A DNA stretch of 59,488 nucleotides from NCBI GenBank assembly GCA_016926755.1, contig JAFGNZ010000397.1, forward strand, positions 1 through 59,488, in the 5' to 3' direction. Position numbers and translations under genes: made by a program. Position 1 is the stretch's first letter. Each line of letters opens with the position of its first letter. Below, one piece after another: positions 6,598 through 14,733 of the stretch. The notes below the pieces were generated by a model. The model was not told where the DNA came from. It did not search any database and was given only the letters and a program-made list of their open reading frames with translations. Origin of the DNA: Myxococcaceae bacterium. Lineage in GTDB: Bacteria; Myxococcota; Myxococcia; Myxococcales; Myxococcaceae.

Positions 6598-8955
6598 TCA
6601 ACGAGTCGTCTGCAGCGGCTTGCGCTCCTTCAAGCAAGCCTGGATCAGCTCGATCACGCTCATGCTGGCGCCGCCGACGTCGAACTTGTGATCCTTGAAC
6701 TCGGGATAGCGGTTCTCCAGGATGCGCCCCGCCACGACGCACTCGTTGAGCTGTTCGAGCGCCTCTTTCTTGCGCGCCTTGGAGAGGAGTTCCTTCGCCG
6801 CTTCGTAGGCCTTCCTCGGGCCTTCGTCGAACCGAAGCCGCATGTCGACCTGCTTCTGTGGCTCCTGCAGCGCCTCTGCCTTCTGGGCGCACTGAGCCAT
6901 CACCTCTTTCGGCTTGGTCGGTAGACCGCCGACGAGCACGTCGACCGCGGCGAGCCTGGCGTTCTCCTTCAACATCCTGGCGCCCTCGTCCTGGCAGGCC
7001 TTGAGCTTCTCCATCGCGCTCGCGTACAGCCCCTGCCTCTTGCGCAGGTCCGCAGAGGACGCGGCCGCCTCCGACGCCACGTTGGCGGCGGCCAGGGCCT
7101 CTCCGGTCGTCTGGCGCAACGCCCGCTCCTGCCGCGCGAACTCGAGCGCCTCCACCAACCTCAGCAGCTCGTTGCGCGCCCGCTCCGCGGACGCTGCGTA
7201 GCCGGCGTCCTGCCCCTCCAGCTCCGCGCGCGCCTCGAGCGCTTGCATGAGCGCGTCCACGCTCTTCGAGGCGGCCTCGATATCGGCGTCGGTCGATGAG
7301 ACGACCTTCGCTGCCGCGAGCTTCTCCTTCGCCGTGGCCACCCGCTCGGCGAGCTGCGCGCGGGCGTCCACTGCGGACAGCGAGATCCTCCGCCGGGCGA
7401 TGCGGTCGCTCAACACCGTCATCCGCTCCTTCGTCTCCTTGGCGTACTGCGCGTAGTCGCGATCCTTCTTGACGAAGTGGGCGCCGGCCTCCAGCAGCAC
7501 GCCGATCTGCTTGACCGCGTTCTCTGCCTCCTGAAGCTGCGCCTCGGAGGGCTTCTCCTTCTGGATCTGGGTGACCAGGTCCGCCGCGCTCTTCCGCGCT
7601 TCGCCGACCTTCGCGCGCTGACGCTGCAGATCGACCTCGTACCGGCGCCGCTCAATCGCCGCCCGGCCGTCCTTGAGCAGCTGACGCGCCTCAGCGGCGG
7701 CTCCGCTGATCGCGGGGTTCCTCGCGTGAACCGTCTCGAGCGTCTTCGCCAGGACGGTCAGCGCCGTGTTCGCCTCCTCGAACTGTTCATCGGTCGGAGC
7801 CCGCTTCTCGAGGTTGCGCAATGCCTGCATGACCTCGGCGCGCGCCGCATCGAGGCCGCGGATCTGGAGAGCGATCTCCACCTCGACGAGAGTGTTCTTC
7901 ACCTCGGCGAGGTACTGGCCGATCGCCTGACTCCGCGCTGCGTGCGACTCGTACTTCTCCACCAGCTTCCGGACGACGAACGCCGCGGTCTTGGCCTCGG
8001 CGAGCTGCTCGGACGTCGGCTTCCTCGCGCGCAGCGCTTTGGCAGCCGCGACGAGCTCATCATGGGCAGGCCCCATCTCCGCCTTGACCCGCGAGACGCC
8101 CGCCGCCGCCACGAGCGCCTCCATCTGGCGCTTCGCCTGCGCGAGCTCGGCTCGTGCCTTCTCCGCCTCTGCGCGATACGCCTTGTCGCGAGCCTCGAGT
8201 GGCTTGCCCTCCTCGATCTGCTTCTGCAACGCCGCCGCCGCCTTGTCGGCGGCCCCGAACTTCTCGTCCGACCAGGCCTTGCCCAGCTCGGCGAGCGCGG
8301 TGGACAGGGCCTCGCGGCTCTCGTCCAGGAGTCCTCGCTGCTTCTGTGCCGACTGCTCCAGCCACCGTTCGTCGATCGTCTTCTCGTGGCGGGCGATGGT
8401 CGCATCTACCTCGGTGAGGTACGCGGCGAACTGTGCATCCTGCTTCGTCAGTGGCCGGCTCTCCTCTGCCAGCTGCTTGACCGCCGCCACCGCGGCCCGC
8501 GCATCATCCATCTCCTTGGGACCGGGGTCCTTCCCCGCGACCTTTGTCATCCGATCGTTCAGGGTCGCAATCGCGCCGTCGATGCGCCGGCGGAACTCGT
8601 GGATGTGGATCTTGGCTCGGCGCTCTTCGACGTACTCGCGGCGCGTCCGGAGCTCCTTCCGTGCAGCCAGGACGGCCTTTGCGTACTCGAGATCCTCCGT
8701 CTCGAAGCTCGCTCCTGCGTCGAGCGCGTTCTTCAGCGCCTCCACCGCCGCGAGGGCGGCGTCGAGGTCCGCGTTGCTCGGCGGATCCTTCTCGATCCGC
8801 TGAACGGCCGCCGTCAGGGTGGCGCGAGCACTCTCAAGCCTCTTTGTTGCCTCCGCGACGGACTTCGCGGCGCCAGCATCTTGCGACCCGGCAGATGCAT
8901 CGACGGAGGCGAGGACGAAGAACCCGATGAACACCAGTGCTGGGGTACGTACCAT
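6598..8955 (-). CDS. large exported coiled-coil protein with internal repeats
   Basis: The start was set at the ATG of MVRTPALVFIGFFVLASVDASAG, which gives a 785-residue protein with a Sec signal peptide; the open frame extends further upstream but without protein-like sequence. The mature part is almost entirely charged helix (Ala, Glu, Lys, Arg, Leu rich) with a recurring module of roughly 100 residues. Each copy contains the sequence PSNADLDAALAAVEALK or a relative such as PTSEQLAEAKTAAFVV, PTDEQFEEANTALTVL or PSEAQLQEAENAVKQI. The repeated Pro-x-x-(E/D)QL...A pattern suggests about seven helical-hairpin repeats, so a long periplasmic or surface rod is likely. The family is not recognised. 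A membrane-protein gene starts 76 bp upstream on the same strand. Confidence 0.75.
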   Translation of the reverse strand: MVRTPALVFIGFFVLASVDASAGSQDAGAAKSVAEATKRLESARATLTAAVQRIEKDPPSNADLDAALAAVEALKNALDAGASFETEDLEYAKAVLAARKELRTRREYVEERRAKIHIHEFRRRIDGAIATLNDRMTKVAGKDPGPKEMDDARAAVAAVKQLAEESRPLTKQDAQFAAYLTEVDATIARHEKTIDERWLEQSAQKQRGLLDESREALSTALAELGKAWSDEKFGAADKAAAALQKQIEEGKPLEARDKAYRAEAEKARAELAQAKRQMEALVAAAGVSRVKAEMGPAHDELVAAAKALRARKPTSEQLAEAKTAAFVVRKLVEKYESHAARSQAIGQYLAEVKNTLVEVEIALQIRGLDAARAEVMQALRNLEKRAPTDEQFEEANTALTVLAKTLETVHARNPAISGAAAEARQLLKDGRAAIERRRYEVDLQRQRAKVGEARKSAADLVTQIQKEKPSEAQLQEAENAVKQIGVLLEAGAHFVKKDRDYAQYAKETKERMTVLSDRIARRRISLSAVDARAQLAERVATAKEKLAAAKVVSSTDADIEAASKSVDALMQALEARAELEGQDAGYAASAERARNELLRLVEALEFARQERALRQTTGEALAAANVASEAAASSADLRKRQGLYASAMEKLKACQDEGARMLKENARLAAVDVLVGGLPTKPKEVMAQCAQKAEALQEPQKQVDMRLRFDEGPRKAYEAAKELLSKARKKEALEQLNECVVAGRILENRYPEFKDHKFDVGGASMSVIELIQACLKERKPLQTTR

Positions 8956-9031
8956 TCGGGCCAATTTACTACAGCGAGGTGGTTGGAGCGCCGGGATAAT
9001 CGTGGAGGACGATGGCGGGGAGGCGGCTCCG

Positions 9032-10162
9032 TCAGGGATTCGCCCCCGGCATGGCCGGAGACATCCGCTGGTCCATGAGCGTGCCATGCTCCGCACCGCC
9101 GACAGCGTTGAGGATGGCCTGGCCACGCTCGTCCACGAGCCGGGTGAACAACTGCTGGGCGTACCCGAAGACGACAGCCCACGCGATGATCTGCGCCGGC
9201 GAATCGAGCGCTGACAAGCCGGGGATGAACTCTCCACGCATGAGGAGGAGCCCGAGGACCGCGGTCAGGGCTCCCGTGGGCAGCTTGAGCAGCGCGAGGG
9301 CCAGCGGGACGCTGTACGGGACCGAGGTGCCTCGGATCTGTCGCAGGGTCGCGGCCGCCGCCAACGCGGCCGCCATGAGCCCAACCAACTCGACGACGAA
9401 GTAGTCCGCTCGGCCCGCCAGCTCCTTGATCACGAGGTCCGGGTCCGTCTGCGCCAGGGCCAGCTCGCTCTGGGCGGGCCTCAGCTGGCTCGCCGTTGGA
9501 CAGGCGAACTGGTTCTCGGGCTGGAAGCAGAGGGGGGCGAGCCTCGGGTTCACGGCCATGATGATCCCGAGCACGAAGGCGAGCAGCGTGAGGCAGGCGG
9601 CGACGCCGTACACGATGTTGCGGAAGCTGCGAACCCGGACGTACTCGTGCTGCTTCGCCTCCAAGGCGGCATGGACCGCCGTGACGAGCGTCTCACGTGC
9701 CGACTCCTCCAGGCTTCGTTCCCCCTCGTTCTCGGGCGCGCGCTCTTTCGCATCCGGGAGGCGCTGCAGGAACTCCTCAACCGCCATCCTGCGCGGATCC
9801 TGCAAGGGGAGATGCGCCTGGATGGCGGAGCTGAGCTCGGGCAGCCATCCACGCAGGTCCGCGAGAGGCATGTAGCGCAGCATCAGGCAGACAGCCGCAT
9901 GGATGTTCGTCTCGATGGCGTCAATGAACGCTCCGAAGCGGCCCCACGCTGGCCGGCTCCGATCGGCGGCCAGCCTGGCGGTCTTGAGAAAGCCTTGGGC
10001 TCTCTCGGCGAGCTGCGCCGCTCCGGGATCTCCCGAGCGCCGTGCCATCAAGTCGCAGAGCGCGCTCAGCTCGTCGATGCGCGTCAGTGAGCGCTGACCA
10101 CACGACCAGGGGGCACTCAGCAAGTGCACCCTCTGTCCCAATGAAACGGTCGCGGTCTCCAT
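9032..10162 (-). CDS. multi-pass membrane protein of unknown function
   Basis: The start at METATVSLGQRVHLLSAPW gives 376 residues; the frame is open further upstream but reads as low-complexity there. The N-terminal 190 residues are soluble and helical, ending in a charged stretch (ERAPENEGERSLEESARE). Four hydrophobic segments follow: about 203-222 (VAACLTLLAFVLGIIMAV), 275-295, 305-325 and 340-358. The short loop after the first contains two Cys (CFQPENQFAC) that could form an exported disulfide. I do not recognise the family. It sits between the coiled-coil protein (76 bp downstream) and the HTTM protein (125 bp upstream), all on the same strand, so the three may be one operon. Confidence 0.65.
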   Translation of the reverse strand: METATVSLGQRVHLLSAPWSCGQRSLTRIDELSALCDLMARRSGDPGAAQLAERAQGFLKTARLAADRSRPAWGRFGAFIDAIETNIHAAVCLMLRYMPLADLRGWLPELSSAIQAHLPLQDPRRMAVEEFLQRLPDAKERAPENEGERSLEESARETLVTAVHAALEAKQHEYVRVRSFRNIVYGVAACLTLLAFVLGIIMAVNPRLAPLCFQPENQFACPTASQLRPAQSELALAQTDPDLVIKELAGRADYFVVELVGLMAAALAAAATLRQIRGTSVPYSVPLALALLKLPTGALTAVLGLLLMRGEFIPGLSALDSPAQIIAWAVVFGYAQQLFTRLVDERGQAILNAVGGAEHGTLMDQRMSPAMPGANP

Positions 10163-10287
10163 GATCACCCTCTGGGCGGGCGCTCGAGCCCTTGAGCACT
10201 CGGGAGGCCTGCTCGACAGGCCCTCCGGCTCAAATATGGGCCGCGCCACCAGGTCCGGCCAGCCTCCGAGCCCACCGAGCGGCCTCC

Positions 10288-11640
10288 TCATGGAAGCCTA
10301 CTCGCGGCCTCCTCACCCTTGTCGCGCAGCGGGAGGATCCACTCCGCGTCCCTCCACGTCCGCACCTGGGCAGCGAGATCCGCCTCCGGATCCACCATCG
10401 GCTGGCGCGGCCGGCCATTCAGCGACACCCGCACGTCCGCGAAGACCTGGATCCCCGGTCGCCCTTCGCGCTCGTAACGGCGCGCGATCATGTGAGCCAG
10501 CTGCAGCACCATGTCGGGCCGCGTCGTCATCTTCGTGTACTGGCGCTTGCTGAGCAGGGGATCCAGGTCCACCTTCCAGCGCTCGCCCGTCCGTGGATCG
10601 CGCGCCTCGAAGCGGGCCTTGCCGCTCTTGTTGCGCAGCTTCATGTGCCAGGAGAAGTTGTGGCCCTGCTCGGTCCAGTTGACCTCGCCCGGGTAGAGCC
10701 AGTGGCGCAGGGGCACCAGGCACTGGATCGTCAGCCAGAGCCCGAAGAAGGCCAGCCCGGCCCGCTGCCATCCAGGGCTCACCGCGGCCGCCGGCTCCGC
10801 TTCGGCCGTGCGCTCGGGCAGCACCCGCTCCAGCCAGCGCCGCACCGTCGAGGGCTCGAAGTACAGGGGCAGCGCGGCCATCATCAACCACGGGAAGATG
10901 CCGATCTTGAAGAGGTTCGAGTTGGTGAGGTGGAACAGCACCGCGGCGGCGACAGCCCAGGCGCGAGAGCGCCGCCACAGCAGCAAGGGGACGACGAGCA
11001 GATCGAAGGCGGTCCCGCTGAGCACGAACAGCCGCGCCACCCACGCATGGTCCGCGAGCGGCCGGGTGAGCTCCCAGCCACGCAGGAACATGGCGCCCGG
11101 CACACCGCTGAGCCAGTCCGCGTCGAGCTTGGCGATCCCTCCGAAGAAGTAGACCAGCCCCACCTGCGCGCGGAGGAGCCAGAGCATCCACGCGGGTGCG
11201 GTGGCGCTCGGGCGCGCGAGCCCCAGCCGCACGTCGAGGGAGAACGCCCGGGCCGCCGGCAACACGCTGAGCAGGAAGGCCAGGAGGCACACCAGGTACA
11301 GGTGGTTGAGGTAGTTCGTCTGGTCCAGCAGGAACACGTAGGTGAAGCCCAGCCAGAACAGGGGCGCCGCGATCCGGTAGAGCAGGCCCACGGCGATCAG
11401 CGCGCTCAGCACGCCCAGCGCCGCGAAGTGCACGTACATCCACTCGCCGGGCCAGGGCTTGAGCCAGTCGAAGCCGTAGTAGCTGAAGAAGAGGGACGGC
11501 CGGATGTAATAGGTCTTGATCCACCCTCGGGAGAAGAACCGGAAGACCTCGATCACCATCGTCACGCCGAGGACGATCCGGAACCAGGACAGGGGGGCGA
11601 TGTCGACGGGGGCGATCAGCCGGTCTCTCAGCGAGCGCAT
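10288..11640 (-). CDS. HTTM-domain membrane protein, vitamin-K-dependent gamma-carboxylase-like
   Basis: The start at MRSLRDRLIAPVDIAPLSWF gives 450 residues. The N-terminal two thirds hold the horizontally transferred transmembrane (HTTM) domain, with a first segment FRIVLGVTMVIEVFRFFSRG, the hallmark FLLDQTNYLNHLYL, and later LFHLTNSNLFKIGIFPWLM. A soluble C-terminal part follows. This order is that of vitamin K-dependent gamma-glutamyl carboxylase and its bacterial relatives, including NFSWHMKLRNKSGK resembling the carboxylase region after the last membrane helix. Whether it carboxylates glutamate is unproven; bacterial homologues are largely uncharacterised and no obvious substrate protein lies beside it. 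Confidence 0.8.
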   Translation of the reverse strand: MRSLRDRLIAPVDIAPLSWFRIVLGVTMVIEVFRFFSRGWIKTYYIRPSLFFSYYGFDWLKPWPGEWMYVHFAALGVLSALIAVGLLYRIAAPLFWLGFTYVFLLDQTNYLNHLYLVCLLAFLLSVLPAARAFSLDVRLGLARPSATAPAWMLWLLRAQVGLVYFFGGIAKLDADWLSGVPGAMFLRGWELTRPLADHAWVARLFVLSGTAFDLLVVPLLLWRRSRAWAVAAAVLFHLTNSNLFKIGIFPWLMMAALPLYFEPSTVRRWLERVLPERTAEAEPAAAVSPGWQRAGLAFFGLWLTIQCLVPLRHWLYPGEVNWTEQGHNFSWHMKLRNKSGKARFEARDPRTGERWKVDLDPLLSKRQYTKMTTRPDMVLQLAHMIARRYEREGRPGIQVFADVRVSLNGRPRQPMVDPEADLAAQVRTWRDAEWILPLRDKGEEAASRLP

Positions 11641-11887
11641 GCCCCTGAGCAAATCACGAGCGCCTCCAGGTTTGCAGGTCCACCGACCACATCCGGTTCC
11701 ATGACCTTCCAATCGCTACACCGCAAATAGAGATCTCCGAGGCTGTTGCGCGCGCCTCAGGTAGGCTTATGTAGAAATACGCGCATTCTCCTTTTTCCAG
11801 GCTCCCTGGGTCCGAACTTGTCTCAAGATTCGCGGTGCTGCCGGTCCGCAGCGATCAGGGGAACCCCGAATGAAGAGGAGGCGCGGC

Positions 11888-14437
11888 ATGCATCAGAGAC
11901 GCGGCATCCAAGAGAACAAGAGCCGGGCACACGCACGGCTGATGGCGGCGCTGGTGGCGCTGGCAGTCAGCGGGGCGTGCAACACGCCAGGCTCGGAGGA
12001 CGAGGCGAAGGCCCGAGGAGCAGGAAACCTCGCGGACTCATGCGAGGTCATCCCGCCCTACACGCCCAACTTCGAGCCGGAGCTGCAGTGGGAGTGGACA
12101 GGCAGCACCCTCCTGCCCGAGTTCAAGCAGGTGATGATGACGCCCGCCGTCGCCGACGTGAACCAGGACGGCATCCCCGACATCATCTTCAGCGCCTTCC
12201 GCGACAACCCCCTGGATGACTACGACTGGAAGGAGGGCGTGCTGCGCGCCATCAGCGGCGACGACGGGCATGACCTCTGGGCTGTCGGGGATCCCGCCCA
12301 CCGCATCAAGGCCGCCGCGAGCATCGCCGTGGGCGACATCGACAACGATGGCCTGGTGGAGATCTGCGGCATCCCGTTCAACGGCCGCGGCATCATCTGC
12401 TACGAGAACGACGGCACCTTCAAGTTCCGCTCGGCCGAGGATGCCTTCGACTACAACGAGTGGGGCGGCCCCTCGCTGGCGGACCTCGACGGTGATGGCA
12501 CCGTGGAGATCCTCGACGGCAACCGCGTCTACAGCAACACGGGCGCGCTCAAGTGGGTGGGCTCCGACGGCATGGGCGGCGCCGAGTTCACCGGCCCCGT
12601 CTCCTTCGGCGCGGACATTGACGGGGACAACTCGCAGGAGGTGATCAACGGCCGCTCCGTCTACAAGCAGGACGGCAGCCTCAAGTGCGCCAACACGAAC
12701 ATCCCCCATGGCATGTCCGCCGTGGGCAACTTCGACGGCGACCTCAATGGCGAGATCGCCGTGGCTGGCCACGGCAAGGTGAGCCTGCTGGATGACGACT
12801 GCACGCTGCTGTGGAGCATCGACATCCCCGGCGGCTGCAACGTCGGCTGCGGCGGCGGCCCCACCCTGGCGGACGTGGACAGCGACGGCCTGCCGGAGAT
12901 CGCCGTGGTGGGCAACAACGCCTTCAGCGTCATCGAGAGCGACGGCACGGTGAAGTGGTCCCACCCCATCCAGGAGTGGAGCTCCGGCAAGGGCAGCGGC
13001 ACCGCGTTCGACTTCGAGGATGACGGCCACATCGAGCTGGTCCACGCGGATGAGATCGCCCTGCGCATCTTCAACGGGGCCACCGGCGAGGTGCGCTTCC
13101 AGACGCGGCACAGCACGGGCACCACGCACGAGTACCCCGTCATCGCGGACGTGGACGGGGACCTTGCCGCGGACATCGTCGTGTCGGCCAACAACCTGAA
13201 CTACCCGCCGTACAACGGCATCCGCGTGTACCACGACCGGCTGGAGGGCTGGGCGCGCACGCGGCGCATGTGGAACCAGCACGCCTACTCCATCACCAAC
13301 ATCAACAACGACGGCTCCATCCCCACCCACCCGGTGAAGCACTGGCTGCAGCCGAAGCTCAACACCTTCCGCTCCAACGTGGCCAACTACTTCGGCGATG
13401 GCCCCAGCCCCTACGCGGCGCCGGACGTCGCCGTCTCCCAGGCGGCCGCCGCGTGCACCGGTGGCACGCTCACGATCAGCGCGAGCGTGGACAACCTGGG
13501 TGCGACCTCCGTGGCGGCGGGGCTGAAAGTGGCCTTCTACTCGGGCGACCCTGCCTCGGGTGGAGCGCTGCTGGGCGTTGCGACCGTCTCGACTCCGATC
13601 CCCGCGGGTTCCAGCGCGCCTGTGTCCTGGGTGGTGGGCGGCCAGCCCCCGGGGGCGAGCACGCAGATCTTCATCGTCGCGGATGACGATGGCACCGGCG
13701 CCGGCCGAGACATCGAGTGCAACGAGGCCAACAACAGCGGGGCCGCGGTCACGACCGGCTGCACGGGTGATACGGATGGCGGCACGCCCGACGGCGGCAG
13801 CGGTGAGCCCGACGGCGGCAGCGGTGAGCCCGACGGCGGCAGCGGTGAGCCCGATGGCGGCGGCGGCCACGACGACGATGATGACTGCGGCGGCGGCCAC
13901 GACGACGATGACAACGGCCATGACGATGATGATGACGGCCATGGCGGCGGCGGCGGCCACGACGACGATGACGACGGCAACGGTGGTGGCGGTGGCGGCC
14001 ACGACGACGATGACGACGGCAACGGTGGCGGTGGCGGCGGCCACGACGACGATGACGACGGCAACGGTGGCGGTGGCGGCGGCCACGACGACGATGACGA
14101 CGGCAACGGCGGCGGTGGCGGCCACGACGACGACGACGACGGCAACGGTGGTGGCGGCGGTGGACACCACGACGATGATGGCTGCGGCGGCGACCATGAC
14201 GACGATGACGACGGCAACGGCGGTGGCGGTGGCGGTGGCGGTGGCGGCCACGATGACGATGACGACGGCCACGGTGGTGGCGGTGGCGGCCACGATGACG
14301 ATGACGATGACGACGGCAACGGTGGTGGTGGCGGCGGCCATGACGACGATGACGACGGCGGTGGCGGCGGTGGCGGCGGTGGCCACCACGATGGTGATGG
14401 CTGCGGCGGCGGCCACCACGGTGGCGGTGGCGGCTGA
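11888..14437 (+). CDS. FG-GAP/VCBS-repeat lipoprotein with CARDB domain and Asp/His/Gly-rich tail
   Basis: The ATG of MHQRRGIQENKSRAHAR was chosen because GAGGAGG lies eight bases upstream; another ATG 18 bases earlier lacks a site. Residues 1-31 are a lipoprotein signal ending LAVSGAC. Residues about 60-500 hold FG-GAP/VCBS blades, each with a calcium-loop-like motif: DVNQDGIPD, DIDNDGLVE, DLDGDGTVE, DIDGDNSQE, DVDSDGLPE, DVDGDLAAD. Residues about 520-625 form a CARDB-type adhesion domain (PDVAVSQ to CNEANNSG). A hinge of four (S/T)GEPDGG-type repeats leads into a roughly 195-residue tail of GHDDDDDGNGGGGG units. Such layouts suggest a surface adhesin or metal-binding lipoprotein; the tail's role is unknown. 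Confidence 0.85.
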   Translation: MHQRRGIQENKSRAHARLMAALVALAVSGACNTPGSEDEAKARGAGNLADSCEVIPPYTPNFEPELQWEWTGSTLLPEFKQVMMTPAVADVNQDGIPDIIFSAFRDNPLDDYDWKEGVLRAISGDDGHDLWAVGDPAHRIKAAASIAVGDIDNDGLVEICGIPFNGRGIICYENDGTFKFRSAEDAFDYNEWGGPSLADLDGDGTVEILDGNRVYSNTGALKWVGSDGMGGAEFTGPVSFGADIDGDNSQEVINGRSVYKQDGSLKCANTNIPHGMSAVGNFDGDLNGEIAVAGHGKVSLLDDDCTLLWSIDIPGGCNVGCGGGPTLADVDSDGLPEIAVVGNNAFSVIESDGTVKWSHPIQEWSSGKGSGTAFDFEDDGHIELVHADEIALRIFNGATGEVRFQTRHSTGTTHEYPVIADVDGDLAADIVVSANNLNYPPYNGIRVYHDRLEGWARTRRMWNQHAYSITNINNDGSIPTHPVKHWLQPKLNTFRSNVANYFGDGPSPYAAPDVAVSQAAAACTGGTLTISASVDNLGATSVAAGLKVAFYSGDPASGGALLGVATVSTPIPAGSSAPVSWVVGGQPPGASTQIFIVADDDGTGAGRDIECNEANNSGAAVTTGCTGDTDGGTPDGGSGEPDGGSGEPDGGSGEPDGGGGHDDDDDCGGGHDDDDNGHDDDDDGHGGGGGHDDDDDGNGGGGGGHDDDDDGNGGGGGGHDDDDDGNGGGGGGHDDDDDGNGGGGGHDDDDDGNGGGGGGHHDDDGCGGDHDDDDDGNGGGGGGGGGGHDDDDDGHGGGGGGHDDDDDDDGNGGGGGGHDDDDDGGGGGGGGGHHDGDGCGGGHHGGGGG
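13855..14437 (+). repeat. tandem repeat encoding GHDDDDDGNGGGGG units
   Basis: About a dozen imperfect copies of a 36-45 bp unit (GGCGGCGGCCACGACGACGATGACGACGGCAACGGTGGT with changes) encode a run of His-Asp clusters separated by Gly stretches. Copy edges vary in the number of GGC/GGT and GAC/GAT codons, as expected from slippage. The array keeps the reading frame to the gene's natural stop. Confidence 0.9.
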
Positions 14438-14491
14438 GGCCGTGGCGACGGCAGCTGAGCCTCGCTGAGGCGGCTGCCCAGAGGTGAACGA

Positions 14492-14529
14492 GGGCCTGGG
14501 GCCACGAGCTGGCTCCAGGCCCTTCGTCT
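14492..14529 (+). terminator. likely intrinsic terminator
   Basis: GGGCCTGG (14492-14499) pairs with CCAGGCCC (14515-14522), and an inner GCCA pairs with TGGC around a CGAGC loop. The hairpin is followed by TTCGTCTTT. It lies 55 bp behind the repeat-tail lipoprotein gene and suits termination of that transcript. Confidence 0.7.
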
Positions 14530-14733
14530 TTGGCTCAGCCGAACGGCAGGAGCCTCGGGGAGCACGGGCCTCCGTCTCCGGAATGTCTCCAGGACGGCCG
14601 CCAACCTGAGCCCCTGCACCCGCGCACTCTGCTCCTCACCGCTACCGCGCTCGCTACCCGGAAGAAGGCCGCCCAGGCCCCGGCGCGCATCCACCCCGGG
14701 CCTCGAGCCACTGCTCGAGCTGCCTGGTGGAGC

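Noticed and set aside
7477-9078. 533-residue plus-strand frame opposite the coiled-coil protein
   Set aside because: Arg/Leu-rich shadow translation typical of high-GC DNA; the minus strand has a signal peptide and repeat structure.
12038-14419. Very long open frame opposite the FG-GAP lipoprotein
   Set aside because: It is antisense to a gene with clear domains; its Val/Ala runs are just the complement of the Asp/Gly repeat.
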